A stretch of 64,000 nucleotides of DNA from V1-33 sp039795165. Lineage in GTDB: Bacteria; Verrucomicrobiota; Verrucomicrobiia; Verrucomicrobiales; V1-33. The notes beneath the pieces were generated by a model, which saw nothing but the letters and a program-made list of their open reading frames with translations, made no database searches and was not told the DNA's origin. This document shows positions 44,501-51,616 of the stretch, piece after piece (within the stretch, counting starts at the first letter, position 1; each line of letters begins with the position of its first letter). The position numbers and the translations under genes are program-made. The DNA is taken from assembly GCA_039795165.1 (NCBI GenBank), contig JBDKER010000024.1:14446-78445 (forward strand), given 5' to 3'.

Positions 44501-46541
44501 CAACACGGCTGCGGACGACAACAACATCCTCGTGCTGGCAACCACCCGCCTCAAGATCCCGGCGGAAGGTGACTACACGATCCAGGTCCGTGGCGACGAC
44601 GGCTTTGCCCTGCGTGTCCGCGGAGGTACCTTCACGGCCGTGAACGGCGATGGCTACATCGATCCGGCGGACGCTTCGACCTTCGTCTTCGAGCGCGGCA
44701 CCGGCGATGCCAATACCCGCGCGGTCATCCGCCTCGCGGCTGGTGAACACGACGTCGAGTTTGTCCACTGGGAAGGTGGCGGCGGTGCCTGCTTCGAAGT
44801 GACCGCGGCCACCGGCGCGCGCCTCACCGTCGGAGAAGCTCAGTGGCTCCCGCTCGGCTCGAACACGTTCATTCCGGAAGTGAATTCCGTGAACGCTGTG
44901 TCCCTCAAGTCGCCTGCGACCATTGCCAACGCCAATCTGCGCAATCGCGGCGACGTGCTGCCGGCCATGCGCGCCATCATCGAGAAGGCGATCGCCGACG
45001 GCACCGCCTTCAGCGATGTCCGTGAGAACCTCGAACTTGGCGAAGGCGACATGCCGAACAACAACGGCGGTGACAACTACATCACCAAGGTCACCGGATC
45101 CCTCGCTCTTGCTGCTGACGCCAATGGAGACGGAACACCGGGCCAGCTTATCGACGTCACGTTCATCCTGAACTGCGACGACGGTGCCAGCCTCCGGATC
45201 CTCGGTCAGGACTTCGCGGCCGCCCTCGGCGACGGCAACACCAAGCTCATCGACGTGGCCGGCGACATGACGCTGACGGCTGACTTCTACACCGGCAATA
45301 CCAATGCCCGCGGCAGGATCCAGCTCACGGAAGGTCAGAGCTACAGCTTCGTCTCGTACATGTACGAAGGCGGCGGTGGATCGAACTACAACCTGCGCTG
45401 GCAGCTCGGCGACTGGCTCGGTGGCCTCACGGCTCCGACCGCCCTCCGGACAGCTGCATGGGCGGGTGCTCCCGATGCCCTCAACCTGACGGCTCCGGCC
45501 ACGGTGACGAACTCGAACAATGGCTTCGGTCCTCCGTTCCTTGCGACCACCCGCACCATCATGGCGGAAGCCGTGGCTCAGGGTGTGGCGCAGACCGCCA
45601 CTGCTGGCATCACGGTCTTCCGTGACGGCGACGACATCTGCTGCGGGCGCCCTGGCAACAACATCTACGGTCAGGCCGTGGTCATGCCGAACGGTGGTCC
45701 GGATGATTACGCGAGCCGCCTCACGGGCCGGATCGTGGTCGATGACAAGGACGGCATTCCCGGTGAGACGATCCGTCTGACCTTCGGTCTGTTCGCGGAT
45801 GACGGATGCGAGATCCGCATCGTCGGCCAGGACTTCCTGAGCGCTGCCAACACCACCGGTGACGGCGTTGCTCAGATCGTGCAGGTCGATGGCGACGGTG
45901 TTCTCACTGCCGATTACTGGACTGGGAACACGCAGGCCTTCGGGATCATTGATCTCAAGGAAGGCGAGTACGACATCGTCGGTCACCACTTCGAAGGTGG
46001 TGGCGATTCCGGATACGAAGTCTGGTTCGCAGTCGGCGAGTACACCAGCCTGAATACAACGGCCTTCCGTCCGATCACGACGAACTCTGGATTCTATATC
46101 CCGCCCAATACGGGTGTGAATCTGGGTGTGACTCCGAATCCGGACCTTGATGGCGATGGCATCCCGGGAGTCTGGGAAACTGCCTTCGGCCTGAGCGACA
46201 GCAATGCCGCCGACGCGCTGCTCGACGGCGACCGCGATGGTCAGACAAACCTCCAGGAGTATGCCGCGGGTACGAACCCGAACGACACGAACAGCTCGTT
46301 CCGGATCACGAACGTTCAGTTCACCCCGGGTGAGATCGCTCTGACCTTCCAGGGCGTTCAGGGACGTGGCTACCAGATCGTGGCCAGCCCCACCCTGAAG
46401 GGCGACTGGGTGCCGATCGGTGAAGTGCCGGTCCGCTCGGCTGACGGAGAGATCCGCTTCCCGGTGACGCATCCGTTCTATGTGGATGCTGCCGCGCGGG
46501 GCAAGATGTTCTTCTCGGTCGTGGCAACCCCATACCCCTGA
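41589..46541 (+). CDS. 1650-aa secreted multi-module lectin/PA14-like repeat protein
   Basis: Signal peptide 'KSSLASLLLASVIPQAQA' directs Sec export. Modules: an L-type-lectin/LamG-like sandwich (about 25-275); a first PA14-like unit ('NSDDGFTVSF' near 510, 'WWEGGGGG' near 562); a C-type-lectin-like domain (about 720-875, 'GGGEPNDWSGAEDAG'). Three more PA14-like units follow, with 'GDDGF' near 1001, 'CDDGASLRI' near 1195 and 'ADDGCEIRI' near 1403, each closed by an EGGG motif. A thrombospondin type-3-like calcium segment ('DLDGDGIPG', 'DGDRDGQTNLQEYAAG') precedes the C-terminus. Codons end mostly in C, unlike the G-ending codons of neighbours, suggesting high expression. Probably a carbohydrate-binding surface or matrix protein. 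Confidence 0.88.
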   Translation: MKHLLKSSLASLLLASVIPQAQAGSVSLNFDTDPSGILDFTGNSVWRPTGGVANSGYLSITDALNGQAGKIVFDELEPGFVINSFIFSADLRTGGGTNDPADGYSVSFVRENDPVLTAPDVMSGWAGTVGEASLPEEGSRTGVSIGLDEWFSGDVNPGVPDVIGISVRVDGVLVNQTALPTKNGTAEDTTSLQTGPANVPVDENFDVPGHAFANLTVQMKDDGKLTVSYKGRAIISDLQTSFTPSRGRVVLAGRTGGSNAHHHVDNISITTTSANKPLVTAASMTANSVRVVVSNAPGINVDISKPYTMTVDGVNYPATATQSGADSIFTATIAPPALFTVGDHAVTLSVRDTSNTVWNFERTVNVGAYLTIDSAWKAQPGQVDTAVPSFLASIHQLAFARYPGDANVLPIPERQIANGFYDGNIPGIAQNIMDPALVGAGITAQADGTFIVEGAINWDQDGAAQGNFNVNNGFPETTIPGIAAFGNTDNIVGEFFTWLELPAGPTTLGVNSDDGFTVSFGETALDFFTRRVAGQFNGGRGASDTLFTVAAPVAGLYPVRILWWEGGGGGNVEIFSIAADGTKVLINDAANPAALKGYYAGLPAKPSVHRIAPLPTLAFRSDNRHPIQIDLIDGIAAINDASITLTIDGKAVTPTITSAGINTRVSHPPVGTGGVWSRGSHSVRLSFRDATGATRTESWTFLAEGPELYQAPFGPGGKWRIYEVVRAGATFKDALNDARSRRDPITGTVPGDLVSVTSAAKNRWLWRTIGFAGDQWIGATDREGAAPGAQESQTFGSPGNLSNGWAWTNGDPFVFNNWGGGEPNDWSGAEDAGHIRGDGLWNDNKSSFFFDDPEPPTIQPGTSNDESGGPAMIRVVEYKTETAYPVPGIRYGSVFPPGQRLPIPRNEEGKWSVREVRDLGLAGNVVDAVDYAYSGIGTHYHTQSPYLDFTDPQTNPNGGPILTTPPFPYLSNTAADDNNILVLATTRLKIPAEGDYTIQVRGDDGFALRVRGGTFTAVNGDGYIDPADASTFVFERGTGDANTRAVIRLAAGEHDVEFVHWEGGGGACFEVTAATGARLTVGEAQWLPLGSNTFIPEVNSVNAVSLKSPATIANANLRNRGDVLPAMRAIIEKAIADGTAFSDVRENLELGEGDMPNNNGGDNYITKVTGSLALAADANGDGTPGQLIDVTFILNCDDGASLRILGQDFAAALGDGNTKLIDVAGDMTLTADFYTGNTNARGRIQLTEGQSYSFVSYMYEGGGGSNYNLRWQLGDWLGGLTAPTALRTAAWAGAPDALNLTAPATVTNSNNGFGPPFLATTRTIMAEAVAQGVAQTATAGITVFRDGDDICCGRPGNNIYGQAVVMPNGGPDDYASRLTGRIVVDDKDGIPGETIRLTFGLFADDGCEIRIVGQDFLSAANTTGDGVAQIVQVDGDGVLTADYWTGNTQAFGIIDLKEGEYDIVGHHFEGGGDSGYEVWFAVGEYTSLNTTAFRPITTNSGFYIPPNTGVNLGVTPNPDLDGDGIPGVWETAFGLSDSNAADALLDGDRDGQTNLQEYAAGTNPNDTNSSFRITNVQFTPGEIALTFQGVQGRGYQIVASPTLKGDWVPIGEVPVRSADGEIRFPVTHPFYVDAAARGKMFFSVVATPYP

Positions 46542-46563
46542 TCCGGGCATCTGATTGAATCGG

Positions 46564-46606
46564 CGGCCGGGATGTGGCATCTGCTGCATCCCGGCCGTTT
46601 TCTTTT
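46564..46606 (+). terminator. Strong intrinsic terminator after the 1650-aa protein gene
   Basis: Perfect 11-bp stem CGGCCGGGATG / CATCCCGGCCG with a 12-nt loop, followed directly by TTTTCTTTTTT. It lies 22 bp after the stop codon and before the convergent peptidase gene. Confidence 0.9.
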
Positions 46607-46683
46607 TTCCGGGAAGCGAACGCGTGCGCCTGTCCCTCGGGGGATTGGTCAGACCAAATGCCGCAGGAAAACAGCGGGGCTGT

Positions 46684-48003
46684 TCAGCGGGTGCTGGAGG
46701 CGGTCCACGTGGCCCCGGCGGGAGGAATTGCTGCGGGGAGGCCTTGCAGGGGAAAGCGGCGGGTGATCTGGCCGCCCGGGGAGAGTTCCACGAGTTCGGC
46801 TGCGGCGAGGGTGCCGGAAAGCCGGCGGCCGGGACGCGGGCTCAACTGGAGCGACCACGTTTCCGAGAAATGGCTGGAGGGAATGGCGAAGCCGAGTTCG
46901 ATGGGGCCGCCGCCGGGGGCTTCGAGGGGCTGGGCGGGGGGTTGAAAGCTGGTCCGATGGAGCAGGGCAAAGGCTTCCCAGACATTGTTGCCAGGTTTTC
47001 CCGGCGTGGAGGATTCCCGGAACAGGAGCGGCCGCCATGGCTCGGCCTGCCCCGGTGACTGTGCCATGAGGGTCAGGGCTGACTGGTCCGGGCACTGCAG
47101 GGAGAGCCGGAGCATGTGGCGGGGCGGTTCCGCCGGGGCGGCGGTGACGGAGGCCACCGATCGTGCCCACGGCCACTGGCTGAGGGCATGTTCCCGGAAG
47201 AGAACCCATGCCATGCCGCGGTCGCCCCAGCCTTTGCCCCATGGATTGACCAGCAGGAAGGCACCCTGTTCCCAGTCGGCGAGGGTAATGCGGCCGTCTC
47301 CCGTGATGTCCGCGTTGTTGCTGATGCGGCCGTCACCATTGGTATCACGCCCGATGGAGAGGTCGTAGCCAGCATAGACCATGGCATGGCCCGGACCAGC
47401 CTGGCCCCACTGACGCACCATCGCTCCGCAGCCGGAGGGCATGCCTTCTGGAAACGGGACGATCTTGGTGCCCCGGATGGGGAATTCACAGGCGACCGGG
47501 TGCCCGGAGTCCAGTTCCCTCAGCACTTTCCTGAGGTCGGTCTCGGTTTCGAGCGGGAGGATGTTCCATGTGGCGGGTCGGTTGGCGAGGGCGCGGCGGT
47601 AGCGGTCGAATCCATGTATCAGCCGCGGGGAGAATGAGGGCAGGTCGGCTTCCGAAGGTACTCCGGTCTCCTGGCTGAGGAGCCAGCCATCCACGACGTG
47701 GGAGCGGCCCGAGCGGTCGTCTGCGAGGAGTCCGTAGGCGAGGTAGGGCGAGAGCCGCCGGGACGGATCGCTGGCGGAAACCCCCCGGGCCCGGTTGATT
47801 TCGCAGGCCAGCAGGTAGTACAGACCGGCGTGCTGGGCGCAGGACGATGCCTGCTGCGGGACAACCGGAGGAAACCACGCCTTCGTGGTCAGATTGACTC
47901 TGCGGGGGTGGGCTGCCGTGCCGCCCTCCGGGCTGGAACACGAAGAAATGGTGAAGATGCCTCCCCAGAGCAGGATTGGAATGGCGCGCCAGGGGCCCTT
48001 CAT
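46684..48003 (-). CDS. Papain-like (C1A) cysteine peptidase lipoprotein with calcium-binding insert
   Basis: 439 aa from the ATG at 48003, which gives a lipoprotein signal ending 'IFTISSC'. Peptidase elements in order: 'VPQQASSCAQHAGLYYLL' with the nucleophile Cys, 'GPGHAMVYAGYD' with the catalytic His, and 'LVNPWGKGWGDRGMAW' with the Asn of papain's NSWG motif. Between His and Asn sit two dockerin/EF-hand-like loops ('DTNGDGRIS' and 'DITGDGRIT'), an unusual insert. The C-terminal 130 residues are a beta-rich module. It is divergent from the type I secretion-like operon with 120 bp between them, so a functional link is plausible but unproven. Confidence 0.75.
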   Translation of the reverse strand: MKGPWRAIPILLWGGIFTISSCSSPEGGTAAHPRRVNLTTKAWFPPVVPQQASSCAQHAGLYYLLACEINRARGVSASDPSRRLSPYLAYGLLADDRSGRSHVVDGWLLSQETGVPSEADLPSFSPRLIHGFDRYRRALANRPATWNILPLETETDLRKVLRELDSGHPVACEFPIRGTKIVPFPEGMPSGCGAMVRQWGQAGPGHAMVYAGYDLSIGRDTNGDGRISNNADITGDGRITLADWEQGAFLLVNPWGKGWGDRGMAWVLFREHALSQWPWARSVASVTAAPAEPPRHMLRLSLQCPDQSALTLMAQSPGQAEPWRPLLFRESSTPGKPGNNVWEAFALLHRTSFQPPAQPLEAPGGGPIELGFAIPSSHFSETWSLQLSPRPGRRLSGTLAAAELVELSPGGQITRRFPLQGLPAAIPPAGATWTASSTR

Positions 48004-48081
48004 GCAGGTCCCCGAACACGAAATCGCGCTCATCTTCAACCGGAAGCGGCCACGGAGGGCATGATTCATGGTTTCCGAGTG

Positions 48082-48096
48082 AACGCTTGCAGCGTT
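48082..48096. promoter_or_regulatory. Palindrome AACGCT-tgc-AGCGTT between peptidase and secretion operon
   Basis: Perfect 15-bp dyad with 6-bp arms, in the middle of the divergent 120-bp gap and 28 bp before the ABC transporter start. Location and symmetry suggest an operator for one or both genes. No regulator gene is adjacent. Confidence 0.4.
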
Positions 48097-48123
48097 TATC
48101 CTCCGCTCATTTCCTGAAACTGC

Positions 48124-50337
48124 ATGCCTTTTGAAAAACCTCGCCGCACTGACGGTGTTCCCCCTGAACCGGAAGGGGGGGCGGATGAGATGCTTTTTCT
48201 GTTCCGCAATCTTGCGGTGCTCACCGATACGGCTTTCGATCCTGCGGTAGCGCGGCAGGCCATCGAATCGGCGGTCTCCGTGGGTGATGAGTCCCTGGAG
48301 CAGTTGGTGGCGGCTGCTTCGGGTTGTGGTCTGCGGGTCGTGCCAGCGCGACTTTCCGTGGCCGATGCTGTCTGGCGGGCGCGGGCGGATCTGCCGCTGG
48401 TGGTATGGAGTCCGGTGCGCCGGACATGGCTCATCATCACGGGGGATTCATGGTTCCGTGCGAGGCTCGTGCGCACAGCGGGGGGCGGGCGCAGTGAAAT
48501 GGTCAGCCGCGGTGAATTGGCCCGCCTGCTGGGACTCCGCAGCAGCCGGGACGAAGTCGATTTCGGGGTCGTTCATGCCCAGCGGTCCGTTGAAATGGCC
48601 AATGGACGGAATCCGCTCGGCCCTGAAGTGGCCGCCTCCCATGGTCATGGCGGGGCTTCGGGACATCATGAGGAGATTGCTCCGTGGCGGCGTTTCCTCG
48701 GGCTCCTGCGGGCCGAGATGCCCGATATCCGGATGATTGTGGTCTACAGCCTTGTCACCGGGACTCTCTACCTTGCGGCCCCGCTCGCGGTGAATGCGCT
48801 CGTCAGCAATCTTTCGTTCGGCGGTCAGGGACAGCTCATTCAGGCGGTGGTGGCCCTTGCCATTGCCTTGCTCGCCTGTTTGGCCCTCGCGGCGACGGCG
48901 CGCGGGATGCAGTACTACCTGAGCGATGTCATCCAGAGGCGTCTGTTTGTGAGATTGACTGCCGATCTGTCCTATCGTCTGCCTAGGGTGCGGCTTTCCT
49001 GCTACGATGGGATTCATGCGCCGGAGCTGATGAATCGGTTCCTTGATATTGTGACCGTGCAGAAAACGACCGCGTTTCTGCTGCTGGAGGGCATCAATGT
49101 AGTCCTCGGCTCGGTGATTGGAATGGTGGTGCTGGCGTTCTATCATCCGTTCCTGCTCGCCTTCGACGCCTGCATCATCGTCATCGTGATGCTGATTGTG
49201 TTCATATTCGGACGTAACGCGGTCCGCACGAGCATTGTGGAGAGCCGTTCCAAATATGCGGTGGTGCACTGGCTGGAGGAACTGGCGCGTTATCCGGCCG
49301 TGTTCAAGGGCCCCGGGGGCTATGCTCTGGCTGCCGAGCGGGCCGACCAGCTGGCGCTGGACTATCTGCACGCGCGGCGTTCGCATTTCCGGATCCTGAT
49401 CCGGCAAATTGCGGGCTTTCTGGGACTGGAAGTGCTCGCGACCACGGCGCTTTTGGTGATTGGGGGATGGCTCGTGCTGAACATGGAGCTGACGCTGGGG
49501 CAACTGGTGGCGAGCGAACTGATTGTGGGGACGCTGGTGGCGGCCATCGCCAAGCTAGGTAAGCAGTTCGAGGCCTGGTACGATGCCATGGCCGCAATGG
49601 ACAAGCTGGGCCATCTGGTCGATCTGGGCACCGAGCGGGAAGACGGGGAATCGCCACCGGTTCGGGATGAACCAGCCTCGATAGCCGTGGAGAATGTGGC
49701 GTATGGCTATCAGCAAGGGCATCCGGTCGTGGAGGAACTGGGATTCCGGCTAGCACCCGGGGAACGGGTGGCCATTACCGGTCCACATGGGAGCGGGTCG
49801 AGCACGGTGCTGGCCCTGCTGAGCGGACTGAGGGCTCCGGACAGTGGCGTGATCCGGATTGATGGCATTGATCTGCGGAGCTGGCGGCTTGAGTCGCTGC
49901 GTTCGCAGGTGGCTCTCGTGAGGAATTTCGAGATTCTCGAGGGTACGGTGGTCGACAATGTCCGGCTGGGCCGTGCTGACATCCGGCTCGATGAAGTGAG
50001 GGAGGCGATGGCACGGGCTGGGCTGCTCGAGGAAATCATGGCGCTGCCCGAGGGATTGAATACCGTGCTGGTGACAGGTGGACGACCGCTTTCCAGCCGT
50101 CAGTGTGTGCGCCTGATGATTGCGCGGGCCATTGTCACGCGTCCCCGTTTGCTGCTGCTTGACGAGGTCCTTGATGGGCTGGGAGAGGATGACCTGCGGG
50201 AACTGGCGCCACAGATTTTCGGACCGCAGCATCCCTGGACGGTACTGGTGGCGACGAGGGAACCGGCGGTCATGGCCCTCTGCGACAAAATCGTGCGGCT
50301 GGCTCCCCCCGGCGGGCATTTTCCCGTGATTCACTGA
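48124..50337 (+). CDS. Type I secretion-like ABC transporter with degenerate ATPase site
   Basis: 737 aa. The N-terminal 160 residues look like a C39-like domain without the catalytic Cys. A His/Gly-rich linker leads to the membrane domain (about 190-480, 'DVIQRRLFVRLTADLSYRLP'). In the nucleotide-binding domain Walker A reads 'GPHGSGSST', with Ser in place of the Lys. The signature is 'LSSRQ' and Walker B 'LLLLDEVLDGL' keeps its catalytic Glu. The H-loop position is Thr ('VATREPAV') instead of His. It is followed 4 bp later by its adaptor and then by a TolC-type gene. Exported substrate unknown; whether the protein hydrolyses ATP is doubtful. Confidence 0.85.
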   Translation: MPFEKPRRTDGVPPEPEGGADEMLFLFRNLAVLTDTAFDPAVARQAIESAVSVGDESLEQLVAAASGCGLRVVPARLSVADAVWRARADLPLVVWSPVRRTWLIITGDSWFRARLVRTAGGGRSEMVSRGELARLLGLRSSRDEVDFGVVHAQRSVEMANGRNPLGPEVAASHGHGGASGHHEEIAPWRRFLGLLRAEMPDIRMIVVYSLVTGTLYLAAPLAVNALVSNLSFGGQGQLIQAVVALAIALLACLALAATARGMQYYLSDVIQRRLFVRLTADLSYRLPRVRLSCYDGIHAPELMNRFLDIVTVQKTTAFLLLEGINVVLGSVIGMVVLAFYHPFLLAFDACIIVIVMLIVFIFGRNAVRTSIVESRSKYAVVHWLEELARYPAVFKGPGGYALAAERADQLALDYLHARRSHFRILIRQIAGFLGLEVLATTALLVIGGWLVLNMELTLGQLVASELIVGTLVAAIAKLGKQFEAWYDAMAAMDKLGHLVDLGTEREDGESPPVRDEPASIAVENVAYGYQQGHPVVEELGFRLAPGERVAITGPHGSGSSTVLALLSGLRAPDSGVIRIDGIDLRSWRLESLRSQVALVRNFEILEGTVVDNVRLGRADIRLDEVREAMARAGLLEEIMALPEGLNTVLVTGGRPLSSRQCVRLMIARAIVTRPRLLLLDEVLDGLGEDDLRELAPQIFGPQHPWTVLVATREPAVMALCDKIVRLAPPGGHFPVIH

Positions 50338-50341
50338 TTCC

Positions 50342-51616
50342 ATGGCATCGCATTCCTCAGATTCCGCCGACCGCAGCCTGCTTGACAGCCGGGCGCACCT
50401 CCATGCCATGGCGCTGACTGGATCGTCGCGTTTCAGCCGGGTTTTCGGGCGGATTCTTGCGGTGGGGCTGCCGCTGCTGCTGCTGGCTCTGCTCGTGCTG
50501 CCATGGCAGCAGAACGTCGGTGGGGTGGGCAAGGTGATTGCGTACGATCCGCTCGACCGCCGTCTCTCCGTCGAGAGTCAGGTTTCCGGAACGGTCAAGG
50601 CCATGCACGTGGTCGAGGGTCAGAGCGTGCAGAAAGGCGATGTCATCTGCGAGATTCAGGACAACAATCCGGGACTGCTCGACAACCTCCGGCAGCAGCG
50701 TGTTTCGATCGAGGCGCGGCGCACGGCGGCCCTCAACCGCATGGGAGATCTGGAAACGCAGGGGGCGCAGCAGGAACTGGCACGCCGACAGGCCATCGAT
50801 GCCGCCACTCAGCGCGTCGCAGCCGAAAAGGCCGCATGGACGGCTGCTTCCGTCAATTTCGAACGCAGCCGCAAGCTGGAATCGGGCGGCGTGATTTCGC
50901 GGCGGCAGTATGAACTGGACCGCCGGGATTTCGAAGCTGCGGAGGCGAATCTGGGGAATGCGCAGGCGACCCTGCAGCGCACAGAGGCTGATTTTCAGTC
51001 GGTCATTGCCGGCATCCGTGCGCAGCGTGCGAGTGCGGAATCGGACCTTGCCTCCTCGGAACGGGAACTGGCGGCGATGGACAATCAGATTGCACAGAAC
51101 GAACGTCAGGTGGTGGTGGCGCAGCGGGATGGGATCGTTCTCTCCGTGAGTGCCAATTCGGGAACCTTTTTGCGGCCGGGTTCGCCGGTCTGCACGATCA
51201 TTCCGGAGACGGAGAGCCGCTTTGCGGAAGTGTGGCTCGATGGAAACGACATGCCTTTGGTGCAGCCTGGGAAGAAAGTGCGGCTGCAGTTCGAGGGCTG
51301 GCCGGCGATTCAGTTCGTGGGCTGGCCGAGTGTGGCCGTGGGGACCTTTGGCGGGGAAGTGGCGTGGATTGATCCGAACGTCAATGATTCCGGCAAGGTG
51401 CGCGTCGTGGTGAAGCCACTGCCGGACGTAATGGAGCGTGGAGGACGGAGGGTGGAAACGACGTGGCCGAGCAACCGCTGGCTGCGGCAGGGAGTGCGGG
51501 TCAACGGCTGGGTGCTGCTGGAACAGGTGCCACTGTGGAAGGAGGCATGGCGGCAGCTCAACGGATTCCCGCCGGTCGTGGCGGATGGGGAACCTGACAA
51601 ATTTCCGAAGTCATGA
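50342..51616 (+). CDS. HlyD-family periplasmic adaptor of the type I secretion-like system
   Basis: 424 aa with one N-terminal transmembrane helix ('LAVGLPLLLLALLVLPW', about 39-55). Lipoyl half-motifs are 'VSGTVKAMHVVEGQSVQKGD' and 'DGIVLSVSANSGTFLRPGSP', and a coiled-coil hairpin lies between (about 115-260). The last 100 residues form a beta-barrel domain. It bridges the ABC subunit and outer-membrane TolC-like partner. It overlaps the next start by 4 bp (ATGA), so expression is tightly coupled. Confidence 0.92.
   Translation: MASHSSDSADRSLLDSRAHLHAMALTGSSRFSRVFGRILAVGLPLLLLALLVLPWQQNVGGVGKVIAYDPLDRRLSVESQVSGTVKAMHVVEGQSVQKGDVICEIQDNNPGLLDNLRQQRVSIEARRTAALNRMGDLETQGAQQELARRQAIDAATQRVAAEKAAWTAASVNFERSRKLESGGVISRRQYELDRRDFEAAEANLGNAQATLQRTEADFQSVIAGIRAQRASAESDLASSERELAAMDNQIAQNERQVVVAQRDGIVLSVSANSGTFLRPGSPVCTIIPETESRFAEVWLDGNDMPLVQPGKKVRLQFEGWPAIQFVGWPSVAVGTFGGEVAWIDPNVNDSGKVRVVVKPLPDVMERGGRRVETTWPSNRWLRQGVRVNGWVLLEQVPLWKEAWRQLNGFPPVVADGEPDKFPKS

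Noticed and set aside
41598..46589. A 1663-codon open frame antisense to the giant secreted protein
   Set aside because: Long and tempting, but rich in Arg, Asp and Val runs with no domain, signal or ribosome binding site. It is explained by C-ending codons on the real strand.
48004..48123. A small leader-peptide substrate gene for the secretion system in the divergent gap
   Set aside because: 120 bp with no frame showing a double-glycine leader; only the palindrome stands out.
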